Counted from the first letter of the stretch, positions 8,720 through 16,959 are shown. The stretch is 64,000 nt of DNA from an uncultured Methanolobus sp. (GCF_963665675.1 NZ_OY762426.1:744001-808000); one strand, 5' to 3'. Numbers and translations: made by a program. Notes: generated by a model not told the origin, from the letters alone.

Positions 8720-9275
8720 ATCCTATCTTAAAGCATCTCATTGAAACGGATGCATTCTGGAAGCCTTCATGTGTAAACTCAAGGGTTTCACCTTCTTCCT
8801 GTAATGCAATCGCGTATATCATTGGAAGATAGTGATCCAGCGTTGGGATGCCAAGTTTGGCTTCTTCACCCATGTTAAGATATTCGATAAGATCCCTGTG
8901 GTTACCGGATAGAAGATTTTTCCTGACCTTTTCATCAAGTTCAACCGCCCATAAAGCGTGATCCAGTCCCCACTGGTTGCTGCACAGCACAGGTACTATG
9001 CTTGCGGTTTTACACGCAAGTTTCGCCTCTTCCGTTGTTCCCGGACTTGGGTACTCCTCCTCATATAATCTGCGTGGTAAACCATAGAACTCATAGATTG
9101 TCTCAGGATTCTCATTACATGTAACATAGGTCCCGTCGGTCATCCAGTGAGCCGAAACAACCATTATCACTTTTGGCCCTGGAAGTTCTTTTCCGAGTTT
9201 AACAAGGCTTCAGGTGTAGCTATTGTCAAGAATGATGTTCATTGGAGAGCCATGTCCAATAAAGACTACTGGCAT
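8718..9275 (-). pseudogene. Decayed extradiol (DODA/YgiD-type, class III) dioxygenase gene
   Basis: Reading from an ATG at 9275 gives MPVVFIGHGSPMNIILDNSYT, the exact start of the YgiD/4,5-DOPA dioxygenase family, then an in-frame TGA at 9212-9210, then SLVKLGKELPGPKVIMVVSAHW, which continues the family sequence in the same frame. Farther on, WGLDHALWAV runs straight into ELDEKVRKNLLSGNH, whereas the family has about 70 more residues there (the ADIPVVQLS segment and the GNVVHN metal-ligand region). So there is one nonsense codon plus an in-frame internal deletion. The C-terminus (LDHYLPMIYAI...SVSMRCF) is intact. Annotators may call only the 150-aa piece from 9170. Methanosarcinaceae do not use selenocysteine at TGA, and the family has Arg or similar here, so recoding is unlikely. 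Confidence 0.8.
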
Positions 9276-9401
9276 TTTGTCACCGGATACGTTTTCACTT
9301 ATATTATCTCTAAATGGGCAGTGCCTTGATTCGTATTAATCATTTCTTCAACATCCATCGCAAACAGCTTCACTTATATACTGTATTTTCCTATTCTTAT
9401 T

Positions 9402-10268
9402 GTGGCTGAAGAATTCCTTTCATCATTGAATAAGAAAATTACAGATTTTAGTTCCCTGCCAATAATCAAAGGCTATTACCTTGTGCTGGGCGGTGGAAAA
9501 ATAGGAAGTGACTTTGCCAGGTATACCAAAGAGAAGTCTTTTCCTTTTGTAGTTATTGTTGACGTCGATAAGTCAGCCAATGCCGCTGACAATTCAGTAA
9601 CTGTAAACCGTGAAGAACTTTTTAGTCTGATTAAGGATTTCCACAAATCAAAAGTCAATTCCGGCAGTGTTTATTTTCATTGCATGGACGTACGAAATGT
9701 CCCTGATATCCTTGAAGCTGGAATCCCAGAGTTCATAATTCCTGCTGTGCCAACACATGCGGTTGTGAATATGGCAATTGATATGATGGGCTCAGCGTCG
9801 TCTGAAAATCTCATTTCAGCTGTTCAGATAGATGAAAATGATGAGGATATGGCAGCATGTTTTAACGGTATTCTCTCTCTTTTGCCGGAAAACATTGTGG
9901 TGTTCAGTTCCCCGAAGTATGGGGCAATCATGCTCTCATACGCAAAGACGGGGGAAATATGTCCTGACAACTGCATGGGCCCTGCAGACTATTGCTATAA
10001 TTTCAAAAGGGAAAAGCCTGAAACTATAACTGCTCATGCCAGAAAGCTACTACCATCTTACAAAGGATGGGTTTTTGAAAGCTGCCAGATGAAACCAGGA
10101 ATCGGTGGGATCAAAGGGGTTGAGTTTAAGGAATATATACTCTCGTTAATGGAACATGTGAAGTCAGTTAATGAAAACAGTTATTCGTATCCAATTGGGG
10201 ATCGTATTTTCTTTATTGCAACAACCTGTAACTGTCATGGAATAATGAATTTGCTTAAAATATGGTGA
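9402..10268 (+). CDS. Conserved hypothetical with Rossmann-like nucleotide-binding start
   Basis: 288 residues, GTG start (MAEEFLSSLNKK). A TATA-like CACTTATATA at 9371-9380 lies about 25 bases upstream, so translation is probably leaderless. Residues about 27-60 (YYLVLGGGKIGSDFARYTKEK...FVVIVDVDK) look like a GxGxxG dinucleotide-binding beta-alpha-beta unit. Four cysteines follow in the second half (GEICPDNCMGPADYCYNF), and another set near the end (ATTCNCHG), which could bind a metal. No membrane segments. The combination suggests a redox or metal enzyme, but I do not recognise the family. Confidence 0.7.
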   Translation: MAEEFLSSLNKKITDFSSLPIIKGYYLVLGGGKIGSDFARYTKEKSFPFVVIVDVDKSANAADNSVTVNREELFSLIKDFHKSKVNSGSVYFHCMDVRNVPDILEAGIPEFIIPAVPTHAVVNMAIDMMGSASSENLISAVQIDENDEDMAACFNGILSLLPENIVVFSSPKYGAIMLSYAKTGEICPDNCMGPADYCYNFKREKPETITAHARKLLPSYKGWVFESCQMKPGIGGIKGVEFKEYILSLMEHVKSVNENSYSYPIGDRIFFIATTCNCHGIMNLLKIW

Positions 10269-10370
10269 ATTATTTTTTGCTATTGCCAGATTAGCAGGCA
10301 GACTTTCTTAATTGATAGCATTGGTTATTTATACCATTGAGTGATAGAAGGCATTAGTTCGATTGCTCAA

Positions 10371-10378
10371 CGATTTAT
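10371..10378 (+). promoter_or_regulatory. TATA box ahead of the CxxC/RGG small protein; long leader
   Basis: CGATTTATAAAGG near 10369-10381 is a good archaeal TATA element. It predicts a start near 10400 and a leader of about 145 bases before the ATG at 10545, unusually long next to the many near-leaderless genes here. Confidence 0.4.
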
Positions 10379-10544
10379 AAAGGATTACTCGATTTTTGCG
10401 TGCTTCTTTTAACAATTGCTGACAGTAAGAAGTAGTCGTATCGGAATGGGCAATTTGGTTTAAACAGATATTAACTGTTCATACAACAATTCTCAGTCTC
10501 GGTTCTGCTGTGCGAACTATGTAAAACTTTAGGAGAAATATAAT

Positions 10545-10739
10545 ATGGGATACAATGACAGAGGCGGAAACAGTAGAGGCGGCGGTGGCGGCTTTAGATC
10601 AAACGACGGTCCAAGGGAAATGCACAAGGCAATATGCTCTGACTGCAAACAGGAAACTGAAGTTCCTTTCAAGCCATCCGGTGACAGACCTGTATATTGC
10701 AGGGAATGTTTCCAGAACCACAGACCTAAAAGATACTAA
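10545..10739 (+). CDS. Small RGG-rich CxxC...CxxC zinc-ribbon protein
   Basis: 64 residues: an Arg/Gly/Asn-rich N-terminus with a run of glycines (NSRGGGGGFRSND), then CSDCKQETEVPFKPSGDRPVYCREC, the CxxC-x17-CxxC domain, and a basic tail HRPKRY. The pattern suggests a small nucleic-acid-binding zinc protein, probably RNA-binding by its RGG-like part; the family's function is not established. AGGAG lies 8-9 bases before the ATG. The predicted leader of about 145 bases is long, as for cold-shock-type genes, which makes post-transcriptional control plausible. Confidence 0.85.
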   Translation: MGYNDRGGNSRGGGGGFRSNDGPREMHKAICSDCKQETEVPFKPSGDRPVYCRECFQNHRPKRY

Positions 10740-10792
10740 TTATTTTGTATAATTCAGTATATTTCAGACAGATACTATTTTGTCATAGATTT

Positions 10793-10807
10793 GATACGAT
10801 TCGTATC
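10793..10807. promoter_or_regulatory. Perfect 7-bp palindrome, possible operator
   Basis: GATACGA-T-TCGTATC is a perfect inverted repeat with a single central base, 74-88 bases before the ATG at 10881 and just upstream of a TATA-like TTTTTTATACGA (about 10836-10847), which repeats the ATACGA half-site. This is a typical size and place for a dimeric regulator site. Confidence 0.35.
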
Positions 10808-10880
10808 TGTCAACATAACTTTTTTTGATCCTTGTTTTTTATACGATCATTTCCGTAAGCAAAGCTAGGGGGAATTCTTT

Positions 10881-11078
10881 ATGAAGTTAGAAAAGGTGTT
10901 ATGTCCGGTATGTGGTTCTCATATTCTTGCGGATATACCAATGGGACAAAGCATTGTATGTGTTTCAGTTACTTCCGGTAAACCGGATGATTTTGGAGCA
11001 GCATATAAATCCAGTTCAAGATGTACAAGTTGCAGTAAGATGTTTGCATGCTATACTAAGAACGATAATCACGAATGA
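10881..11078 (+). CDS. Small zinc-ribbon protein
   Basis: 65 residues with CPVCG at 8-12 and CTSC near 48-51, a two-knuckle zinc ribbon with the centre GQSIVCVSVTSGKPDDFGAAYKSSSR. AGGGGG lies 9-10 bases before the ATG. No other domain. Its stop overlaps the convergent YwbE gene by 10 bases. Could be a small adaptor or nucleic-acid-binding protein; no function can be assigned. Confidence 0.7.
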   Translation: MKLEKVLCPVCGSHILADIPMGQSIVCVSVTSGKPDDFGAAYKSSSRCTSCSKMFACYTKNDNHE

Positions 11079-11266
11079 ATCTCTTTTACTCTACCCACGC
11101 TGCCATCTTCAAGCTGGACTTTTATTCCGTGTGGATGAGATGAGGAAGTTGTCAGAATTCTTTTGACAACACCTCTGGTTATCTTGCCGCTTTTCTGATC
11201 CTTCTTCAGGACTATTCCAACGGCAAGTCCGACTTTGATGTTCTTTCGTGAGCTTCCGGGATTCAT
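11069..11266 (-). CDS. YwbE family protein (DUF2196)
   Basis: 65 residues matching the YwbE/DUF2196 family over its full usual length: KVGLAVGIVLKKDQKSGKITRGVVKRILTTSSSHPHGIKVQLEDGSVGRVKEI. The basic, beta-rich fold with glycine turns and the TSS.HPHGIKV motif is characteristic. Function is unknown in all organisms; an RNA-associated role is sometimes suspected. The gene converges with, and slightly overlaps, the zinc-ribbon gene at 10881-11078. Confidence 0.85.
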   Translation of the reverse strand: MNPGSSRKNIKVGLAVGIVLKKDQKSGKITRGVVKRILTTSSSHPHGIKVQLEDGSVGRVKEIHS

Positions 11267-11310
11267 GGTGTCAGGAGAGCTTGAGATTATATAAAATTGT
11301 TTGTCGATGA

Positions 11311-11589
11311 TTATATTGGTATAATCTCATTCAACATATCTTTTCCAACCTTTTGTTTCAGGACAGGTTTGAGTACAAGTTCAACTTTAATTTCTAATGT
11401 ATCAGAAAGATAATCCTCAAGTTCCATAAAAGTAAGCAATCCCGGCATTTCAATATACTCCACAAGTACATCTATGTCACTTTTTTTGTTTTGTTCATTT
11501 GTGACATATGGCCTGAATATTGCAAGAGATTTTACGTTGAACCTTTTTTCCAGCTCCGGCAACATTTCATGGAGTTGCTCTATATGCAT
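11311..11589 (-). CDS. MNT-type nucleotidyltransferase, active-site GS motif lost
   Basis: About 92 residues from the ATG at 11589 (MHIEQLHEMLPELEKRF); longer starts at 11619 or 11643 are possible and would overlap the upstream gene further. The metal-binding DxD is present (SDIDVLVEY), but the usual GS of the GSxxxG...DxD motif is replaced by RP (AIFRPYVTNEQ), so catalysis is doubtful. MNT proteins usually pair with a HEPN (HepT) toxin; no HEPN gene is adjacent. It overlaps or abuts the end of the DUF3795 gene, and AGGTGA, formed by that gene's last codons and stop, may be its ribosome site. Confidence 0.7.
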   Translation of the reverse strand: MHIEQLHEMLPELEKRFNVKSLAIFRPYVTNEQNKKSDIDVLVEYIEMPGLLTFMELEDYLSDTLEIKVELVLKPVLKQKVGKDMLNEIIPI

Positions 11590-11602
11590 ATCTATTTCAA
11601 TA

Positions 11603-11944
11603 TCACCTGTATTTACCATAAGCATTCGTCCAGTTATCAGCAATTTTCAAAAACTCCTCATATCCTTTTTCCTTGATAAACTCTGTTGCCTGCCGATATT
11701 TCCCGTATTTGTATCCGTTTTTACCGTAGAATTCATTAATCACAGAACAGGTTTCAATTCCTGGACAATCGGCACAGCTATCGTAACCTTTCCCAATGCA
11801 GCAGACTTTCATTTTACATCTGGCTTTGCTGAGATCTCTTTCGCCGGTGTCATAGCCGAGTTTGCATCCCTTGCAGTTTCCACTGTTAAATGGTTTACAG
11901 GTTTTGCAGTATGCACCACAGCAGCCGATTTCTTTGATGGACAT
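11603..11944 (-). CDS. DUF3795 cysteine-rich protein
   Basis: 113 residues. CCGAYCKTCKPF...CKGCKLG...ARCKMKVCCIGKGYDSCADCPGIETC is the dense cysteine pattern of DUF3795 and related zinc- or iron-binding proteins frequent in methanogens and clostridia. The C-terminal part (FIKEKGYEEFLKIADNW) is helical. Function unknown. It precedes the MNT gene on the same strand with overlap of about the stop codon, so the two may be co-translated. Confidence 0.8.
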   Translation of the reverse strand: MSIKEIGCCGAYCKTCKPFNSGNCKGCKLGYDTGERDLSKARCKMKVCCIGKGYDSCADCPGIETCSVINEFYGKNGYKYGKYRQATEFIKEKGYEEFLKIADNWTNAYGKYR

Positions 11945-11978
11945 GGATTAATCCCTACTTAATTAGTGATGAGTTATT

Positions 11979-12422
11979 CTATCTCCATTCTATGATTAAC
12001 GGTTCGCTTTCAATTAATTTGAAAGGTGATTCTTGCAGTATTTCTATTTTTATCTTCCCGGTGTATTTGCTCAATGGTGTAACTAAAGTGACGTTTATTT
12101 CTTTTATATCTCCTGGCAATATGTAAAAATTTGTCTGAGGTTCGATGTCGTAACCCATAAATTCAGTGTCATCCCCACTTTCCAGTACATGATAAATGGA
12201 CATACGTCTAACGAACGCAGGCTTCCCTCCGTCATTGTAAATTTTAAAATTAAAAGTTATATCCTTATCGACATTATTATGTAAAATTTCATTTGAATTA
12301 GGAAGTGATACGATTGATAAATCTGGTCCATCGAAATGTGTATAATATACGTTTGTTAGGGAAATGAAAAATGCGAGTACTCCTAGCACAAGACCTATTT
12401 TTTCCAACGTATTTTTTTCCAT
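11979..12422 (-). CDS. Membrane-anchored protein with extracellular beta domain
   Basis: 147 residues. One N-terminal hydrophobic helix (residues about 9-27, IGLVLGVLAFFISLTNVYYT) then a beta-rich domain (ITFNFKIYNDGGKPAFVRRMSIYHV...ILPGDIKEINVTLVTPL...KIKIEILQES) resembling CARDB/Ig-like modules that archaea place outside the membrane. Family and role unknown. A small two-helix membrane protein is encoded 115 bases upstream on the same strand. Confidence 0.65.
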   Translation of the reverse strand: MEKNTLEKIGLVLGVLAFFISLTNVYYTHFDGPDLSIVSLPNSNEILHNNVDKDITFNFKIYNDGGKPAFVRRMSIYHVLESGDDTEFMGYDIEPQTNFYILPGDIKEINVTLVTPLSKYTGKIKIEILQESPFKLIESEPLIIEWR

Positions 12423-12536
12423 ACCTACCTCCTCTCTTCAAGTTGTCAAATCTTATGTCTACATTGATTTCAAAAGCACTTTCTTTGGACTACTATTTGT
12501 CGCCAGATTATTCTTTGAGATTGGACTGTTTTATCT

Positions 12537-12719
12537 TCACTTAAACAACAACTTCACCACAGCCATAATCCCCAACACAACCACTGCAAACACAACTAGA
12601 AGATACACAAAACTGAATGCCAGATGGAAAAAAGCTCCCATGAAATTAAGAATAGCTTTTACTAAGGTAAAAGCAGCTAGAATTACTACAACTACAATAA
12701 TTATCTCTTTAGCATCCAA
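12537..12719 (-). CDS. Small two-helix membrane protein
   Basis: 60 residues, almost entirely hydrophobic: helix 1 about 5-25 (EIIIVVVVILAAFTLVKAIL) and helix 2 about 33-57 (LAFSFVYLLVVFAVVVLGIMAVV), ending in KLLFK. Composition and the MDAKE start look like a true small membrane protein rather than chance, but there is no homology evidence and no strong ribosome site. Confidence 0.45.
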   Translation of the reverse strand: MDAKEIIIVVVVILAAFTLVKAILNFMGAFFHLAFSFVYLLVVFAVVVLGIMAVVKLLFK

Positions 12720-13023
12720 TGAACTACACCTGTCATTCTATTGATACTTTATTATTTTACGGTTTTGAGAATCAAACTTATCAAATAATAATCATTAGCA
12801 ATTCGCAAATAACGATTACAAAAAGAGAATATGAAGCATCATGTGGACTTATCCATGATGCAAGGCACATTTACTTTCTTTATATTTAGTTGTTGTCTCT
12901 GTTTCAATGTTCGATGAGCAACAAACTTTTTTGTATGGCGATGATGTCCTCCATTTTTGTCATTATGGTTGGAAAGTTAAGCATAATCATTCTGCTGTTT
13001 AAATCAGAATGGTTATACTCAAC
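12720..13023. other. Intergenic, nothing seen
   Basis: About 300 bases, AT-rich. A short plus-strand open frame at 12890-13141 overlaps the end of the next gene and has no convincing start site or composition. No structured RNA or repeat recognised. Confidence 0.4.
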
Positions 13024-14202
13024 TCATGTTTTTTCCATCTGTGACTCTGTTAATGGTATATCATCGTTGTTCTGCATTTTAATCCTCAGCGATTCGTCAG
13101 ATGTCCATACATCTAATTCAGATGCGCTTATTTCCACCTGAAAGTCTGTCAATGCTATGTCCTCATTGTTTTGTATTTCTACCTTGTAGTAATCTCCCAT
13201 GTCAGTTACTATAGTGGTTGGAGGATTCTTTGCAGCTTTTTTGACATAAATGTAGTGGAAAGTTTGTTTGTTCCATATTGACTGGTCTGCATTTCTGGCA
13301 AAGTAAAGGTAATTATTATTCAATGGAAGACTGTGGTTTCCTTGGGTTGTTACCTTCACATCGTCTATATATACGTCAATAGTACCATCATCAAATATGT
13401 CAAGTTGGAACTCATGAGTTCCGGGGTTATCTGGATTTGAGTAATAAGTTTCTATCGTTTCAGAATCTACCCTATCAATAATATTGATGGCTGTTTTTGT
13501 ATCCCTATAAGCATCATCCGCCTGGGCCACTTCTACTCCCTCAGGTGTCCAAAAGTGACCACCTTTGGCTGCGGTTAGTTTTGTCATGGGAGAAATGAAG
13601 AATCCTGCGTACCACCATTTTCCCTCGCTAGATGAAGAAGGTTGATCACTTTTGAATTTAATCGAAACTGGAAGTTCATAGCTATCCACTGATCTTACGT
13701 AGGCAATTTTTGGGCTTGTATAATAATCACCGTATGCTCCAAGTAACAACTTCCCATCTTCAAGATCAATAATCGTATTTCCACCCGGACCATCTGAACG
13801 CGCCATCCACTTGTTCAGATCAGTATCGAACTCGTCCGCAAAATCAAACACTTCTTCAACGTTTGGGGCATAGCCTTCAACCTTTTCAATGATGATGCTT
13901 GTAGAACCACTTGCGGGAAGGTCTACAGGAATCCATACACTGGATGTACCCTCTATATAGTAAGGCACTTCATGGCCAGTGGTCCCAAAATCTTCTGGAA
14001 TGTCTGTGTGTTCATTTTCAATTGATACTTCTCCATCTTCATCGATTTTGATCTGTAGAACTTCATCTGTGTCGGAGTCAGCAAAAATTCCCAAAGCATT
14101 GACTAACATCAATATGGCAAAAACTATCACTCCTATTATGATCAAATTATTAAGAGGGTTTTTTCCCGCTGAACCTGGACTTATAGGAATATTTTGTTCC
14201 AT
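13024..14202 (-). CDS. Membrane-anchored surface protein with LamG/DUF2341-type region
   Basis: 392 residues. One hydrophobic helix at about 20-38 (LIIIGVIVFAILMLVNALGIF), then an acidic extracellular part. HEVPYYIEGTSSVWIPVDLPASGSTSIIIE is the tail of a DUF2341-like domain, followed by FADEFDTDLNKWMARSDG...LEDGKLLLGA, the start of a concanavalin/LamG-like sandwich reaching about residue 320. The C-terminus contains two similar short units, KVEIQNNEDIALTDFQVEIS and KMQNNDDIPLTESQMEKT, the second cut off by the stop, as if a further DUF2341 repeat had been truncated. Likely a surface or adhesion protein; ligand unknown. Confidence 0.7.
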   Translation of the reverse strand: MEQNIPISPGSAGKNPLNNLIIIGVIVFAILMLVNALGIFADSDTDEVLQIKIDEDGEVSIENEHTDIPEDFGTTGHEVPYYIEGTSSVWIPVDLPASGSTSIIIEKVEGYAPNVEEVFDFADEFDTDLNKWMARSDGPGGNTIIDLEDGKLLLGAYGDYYTSPKIAYVRSVDSYELPVSIKFKSDQPSSSSEGKWWYAGFFISPMTKLTAAKGGHFWTPEGVEVAQADDAYRDTKTAINIIDRVDSETIETYYSNPDNPGTHEFQLDIFDDGTIDVYIDDVKVTTQGNHSLPLNNNYLYFARNADQSIWNKQTFHYIYVKKAAKNPPTTIVTDMGDYYKVEIQNNEDIALTDFQVEISASELDVWTSDESLRIKMQNNDDIPLTESQMEKT

Positions 14203-14482
14203 CTGACCACCATAAATTATTAAGAACTAAATGTTTATAATACTATATAAAATATTTTGGAGACACCCTTACTGGACTATCCTGGACTAATCTGGAATCA
14301 GAAAGTCAGTGATATGAAAATATTGATGAAAAGGCAATCCTGATCATTACTATTTACACTGCTCAGCATTAATGATGTCCTTTGAAAAATTGCACAAATT
14401 CATAACACATACTAACTCTTAAACATTTGTAGTATTAAGTAAGCAATGTGCAAGTATAAGCTTTGAAAAGTAGAGAATATGA

Positions 14483-14556
14483 AGCCTCGAGCGTGATTTG
14501 AACACGCGACCTAGTGATTACAAATCACTCGCTCTGCCGGGCTGAGCCATCGAGGC
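14483..14556 (-). tRNA. tRNA-Thr (anticodon TGT)
   Basis: Minus strand gives acceptor GCCTCGA/TCGAGGC (7 bp), D arm GCTC...GAGC with GG in the loop, anticodon stem AGTGA/TCACT around loop TTTGTAA, and T arm GCGTG-TTCAAAT-CACGC. Anticodon TGT reads ACA threonine. The base after the acceptor stem is T, the discriminator expected for archaeal tRNA-Thr. No intron and no encoded CCA. Confidence 0.93.
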
Positions 14557-14653
14557 AACATGATTGCATTCCACATCTATTTATGGAAAGCATTCCCTTA
14601 CATATCATAATAGCAGATAAATTTTATGGTAGCAGACTAGCCGGTGACATTCT

Positions 14654-15214
14654 ATGTGGCGTGAAATATCAAGGATTGGAAAAAAACTTGTAGCAAACGG
14701 ACTGGTAGAATCCCACTTTGGGAATATCAGTGTGAGGATCGGTAAGCGAATGCTAATCACACGCAGCGGTTGCGCGCTGGACGAGATTACAGAGGATAAT
14801 GTTGTAGAGGTGCGCATCGACGGCTCCTCTCCTCTTGATATGATAGCCTCGTCCGAAGCTATCGTTCACCGTGCTATCTACAGTCAGACCCCTGCTCTTG
14901 CCATTGTTCATGCACACTGTCCTTTTGCCGTGACACTCTCTTTACTGGCAGAAGGTGACAGTATTGCACCTGCTGACAGTGAAGGACAATACTTCCTCGG
15001 GGAAGTTCCGATAGTCAGAGGCGGCATTGGTTCGGATGAACTTGCAGACAACCTTGCATCAGCTCTTGCGCATAACAAAACCGCGATAATCTACAGCCAC
15101 GGCACCTTTGCCATAGGGAAAGTACTGGAAGAAGCCTACGTGCTAACCACTCAGGTGGAACACTCATGCAGGATTAAATACTGGTACGACCTTGCCAAAA
15201 ATACCAGAGAATGA
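14654..15214 (+). CDS. Class II aldolase (L-fuculose-phosphate aldolase-like)
   Basis: 186 residues, the compact archaeal form. Class II aldolase/AraD-type zinc site: HAHC near 93-96 and the late SHGTFAIG; the N-terminal GLVESHFGNISVR and ITRSGCALDEIT segments form the phosphate-binding part. Relatives in methanogens (such as MJ1418) cleave fuculose-1-phosphate and are proposed to supply lactaldehyde for coenzyme F420 side-chain synthesis; that assignment is by family only. A lipid-type transferase gene follows 123 bases downstream on the same strand. Confidence 0.85.
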   Translation: MWREISRIGKKLVANGLVESHFGNISVRIGKRMLITRSGCALDEITEDNVVEVRIDGSSPLDMIASSEAIVHRAIYSQTPALAIVHAHCPFAVTLSLLAEGDSIAPADSEGQYFLGEVPIVRGGIGSDELADNLASALAHNKTAIIYSHGTFAIGKVLEEAYVLTTQVEHSCRIKYWYDLAKNTRE

Positions 15215-15337
15215 AACTCTGCCCGATAGTTTCTAAGAATTGTCTCTGGTCTCTAATATTTAGCCTGAAACGGTCCTGAAATATTGTAGTTCCCGGAAAA
15301 CGTTAAATCATAAAAATACTCATTTGGTACAATATCT

Positions 15338-15949
15338 ATGACATTCAATGCTCTAAGACCTGTAGCATCAAAAATACTGGAGCCAATGGCACGAAAAATA
15401 GCAGATTTTGGTATATCTCCGAATACAATATCACTGCTCTCTCTATTTTTTGCAATAGCTGCTGGTTTTCGTTACTATTACTCTGCATCTGATCCTCTAC
15501 TTGTACTCGTAGCAGGATTGATGGTAGCGTTCAATTCATTTTTTGATGCAATGGATGGTCTCATGGCCCGTTATCTCGACACTGCCAGTGCAAGAGGTGA
15601 CTTCCTGGACCATGTAATTGACCGGTACTCAGACGTTTTTATCATATGCGGTATATTTTTCGGAGGCTATGTAGACTGGCAGATTGGTGTCATAACCATT
15701 GTTGGTGTACTTCTCACAAGTTACCTTGGAACTCAGGCACAGGCACTCAAGCTTGGACGCTATTATGGAGGGATTATAGGAAGAGCTGACAGGCTTGTCC
15801 TTATTATACTGTCTTCAGTGATCTACTACTTCTATCAGGGCGAAGTTCTAGGATTCTCATCTCTTGGATGGATGATACTGATTATCGGAATTGGAAGCCA
15901 TATCACAGCAATCCAGCGCATAAATCACATCTGGAAACAACTTGAATAA
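15338..15949 (+). CDS. CDP-alcohol phosphatidyltransferase, probable archaetidylinositol-phosphate synthase type
   Basis: 203 residues with about five or six membrane helices. The family motif D-x2-DG-x2-AR-x8-G-x3-D-x3-D is complete: DAMDGLMARYLDTASARGDFLDHVIDRYSD without change, giving the Mg-binding aspartates that catalyse transfer from a CDP-lipid to an alcohol. The sequence (TFNALRPVASKILEPMARKIADFGISPNTIS) resembles the archaeal group that makes archaetidylinositol phosphate rather than the serine enzyme at 24.3-25.0 kb. Substrate is inferred. Confidence 0.85.
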   Translation: MTFNALRPVASKILEPMARKIADFGISPNTISLLSLFFAIAAGFRYYYSASDPLLVLVAGLMVAFNSFFDAMDGLMARYLDTASARGDFLDHVIDRYSDVFIICGIFFGGYVDWQIGVITIVGVLLTSYLGTQAQALKLGRYYGGIIGRADRLVLIILSSVIYYFYQGEVLGFSSLGWMILIIGIGSHITAIQRINHIWKQLE

Positions 15950-16000
15950 TCTCATATCTACCTCAAAGTTCATTGATATCATATCTGTAGAATTCCTGTT

Positions 16001-16255
16001 TATATGGTGACAAAAACGTTGCTCTTTTTCATTTCCAAAAAAACAACTTGTAAGCTAAAAACAAAGTAACCATCCGCCGAAGGCGGCACATTTCTATGCT
16101 GCTATGCAGAAAATCATTTCACATGTTATTATGATTTTGTCGGTAATTCTTCGGAAAGTTTGCAAAAAAAGTATTCCAGAACATTATGCAGATTATTTAG
16201 TTTCGTATTATGGAAAAACGCCGGTTTCGCCGGACCCTTCGGAATAATTCAAGTT
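16001..16255. repeat. Dispersed intergenic repeat, copy 1
   Basis: Shares blocks with 33.64-33.86 kb and 61.96-62.14 kb: CTCTTTTTCATTTCC, AAAAACAAAGYAACCATCCG, the stem-loop CCGCC-GAA-GGCGG (16074-16086), CACATTTC-ATGCTGCT, and a distal AAACGCCGG-TTTCGCCGG-ACCCTTCGG block (16217-16242). It begins with an imperfect hairpin GGTGAC...GTTGCTC before a T-run. Placed in the 510-base gap between the CDP-alcohol transferase and archease genes; no open frame. 16256-16460 shows nothing else. Confidence 0.75.
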
Positions 16256-16460
16256 ATTACTCACGATTAAGCAGTTTGCTAACTGATAACAATGCAATTA
16301 TGCGTTGTTGTACAGAAGATTATTCACTTCGTTTTAGTCTTCAGTATTGACCTGACAAAACCAACTTATTTGCCTTAAAGTTTTAATGGCAAGAATTCTA
16401 CAATGGCAAACTCCCGGAACCAAGGGGCTACTTTAATTATCTCAAGACCAATTAAGGTTC

Positions 16461-16910
16461 ATGTCATCTGAGATGGATATCGACTACGAGTATCTGGAAC
16501 ACACTGCTGATGTAAGGTTTAGGGCTTATGGAAAAAGTCTTGAGCAGGCATTTGAGAATGCAGCCCTTGCCATGCTGAATGTAATGGTGGAAACATCTTC
16601 TGTCAACAACAGTCTGTCAGTAAATATCGAACTAACATCCTTTGACCTTGACAGCCTGCTCTTTGAATGGCTTTCTGAGATACTCTTCGTATTTGAGGTA
16701 GACGAAATGGTTTTTGGCCGAGTGGAGGTCAATAAAATAACCGTGGCTGACGATGATGAACAATGCTCCCTTAAAGCCACACTCTACGGAGAAACAATCG
16801 ACCTTTCAGTTCATGTATTCGATACCGAGGTAAAGGCTGCAACTTATAACGACATGAGGATCGAGAACTCAGATGATGGCTGGATGATCCAGGCAACAGT
16901 TGACACATAA
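16461..16910 (+). CDS. Archease, RtcB cofactor
   Basis: 149 residues, archease family at its usual size. DYEYLEHTADVRFRAYGKSLEQAFENAALAMLNVM is the conserved start with the metal-binding His and Asp (HTAD), and LLFEWLSEILFVFEVDEMVF and the C-terminal ATYNDMRIE block complete it. Archease speeds guanylylation and turnover of the RNA ligase RtcB in tRNA splicing and repair. The rtcB gene lies one gene downstream (17891), with an alpha/beta hydrolase between, all on the same strand. Confidence 0.93.
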   Translation: MSSEMDIDYEYLEHTADVRFRAYGKSLEQAFENAALAMLNVMVETSSVNNSLSVNIELTSFDLDSLLFEWLSEILFVFEVDEMVFGRVEVNKITVADDDEQCSLKATLYGETIDLSVHVFDTEVKAATYNDMRIENSDDGWMIQATVDT

Positions 16911-16959
16911 TGTTTAATCTGGATAGAGTTAGATTTGTAACTGCATTGGAGCTGTGAAT

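Noticed and set aside
9210..9212. TGA in the dioxygenase gene as selenocysteine
   Set aside because: No Sec insertion system is expected in Methanosarcinaceae, the family has no Cys/Sec here, and the gene also has a large internal deletion.
12890..13141. 83-codon plus-strand frame
   Set aside because: Antisense to the end of the surface-protein gene, no ribosome site, and low-quality composition.
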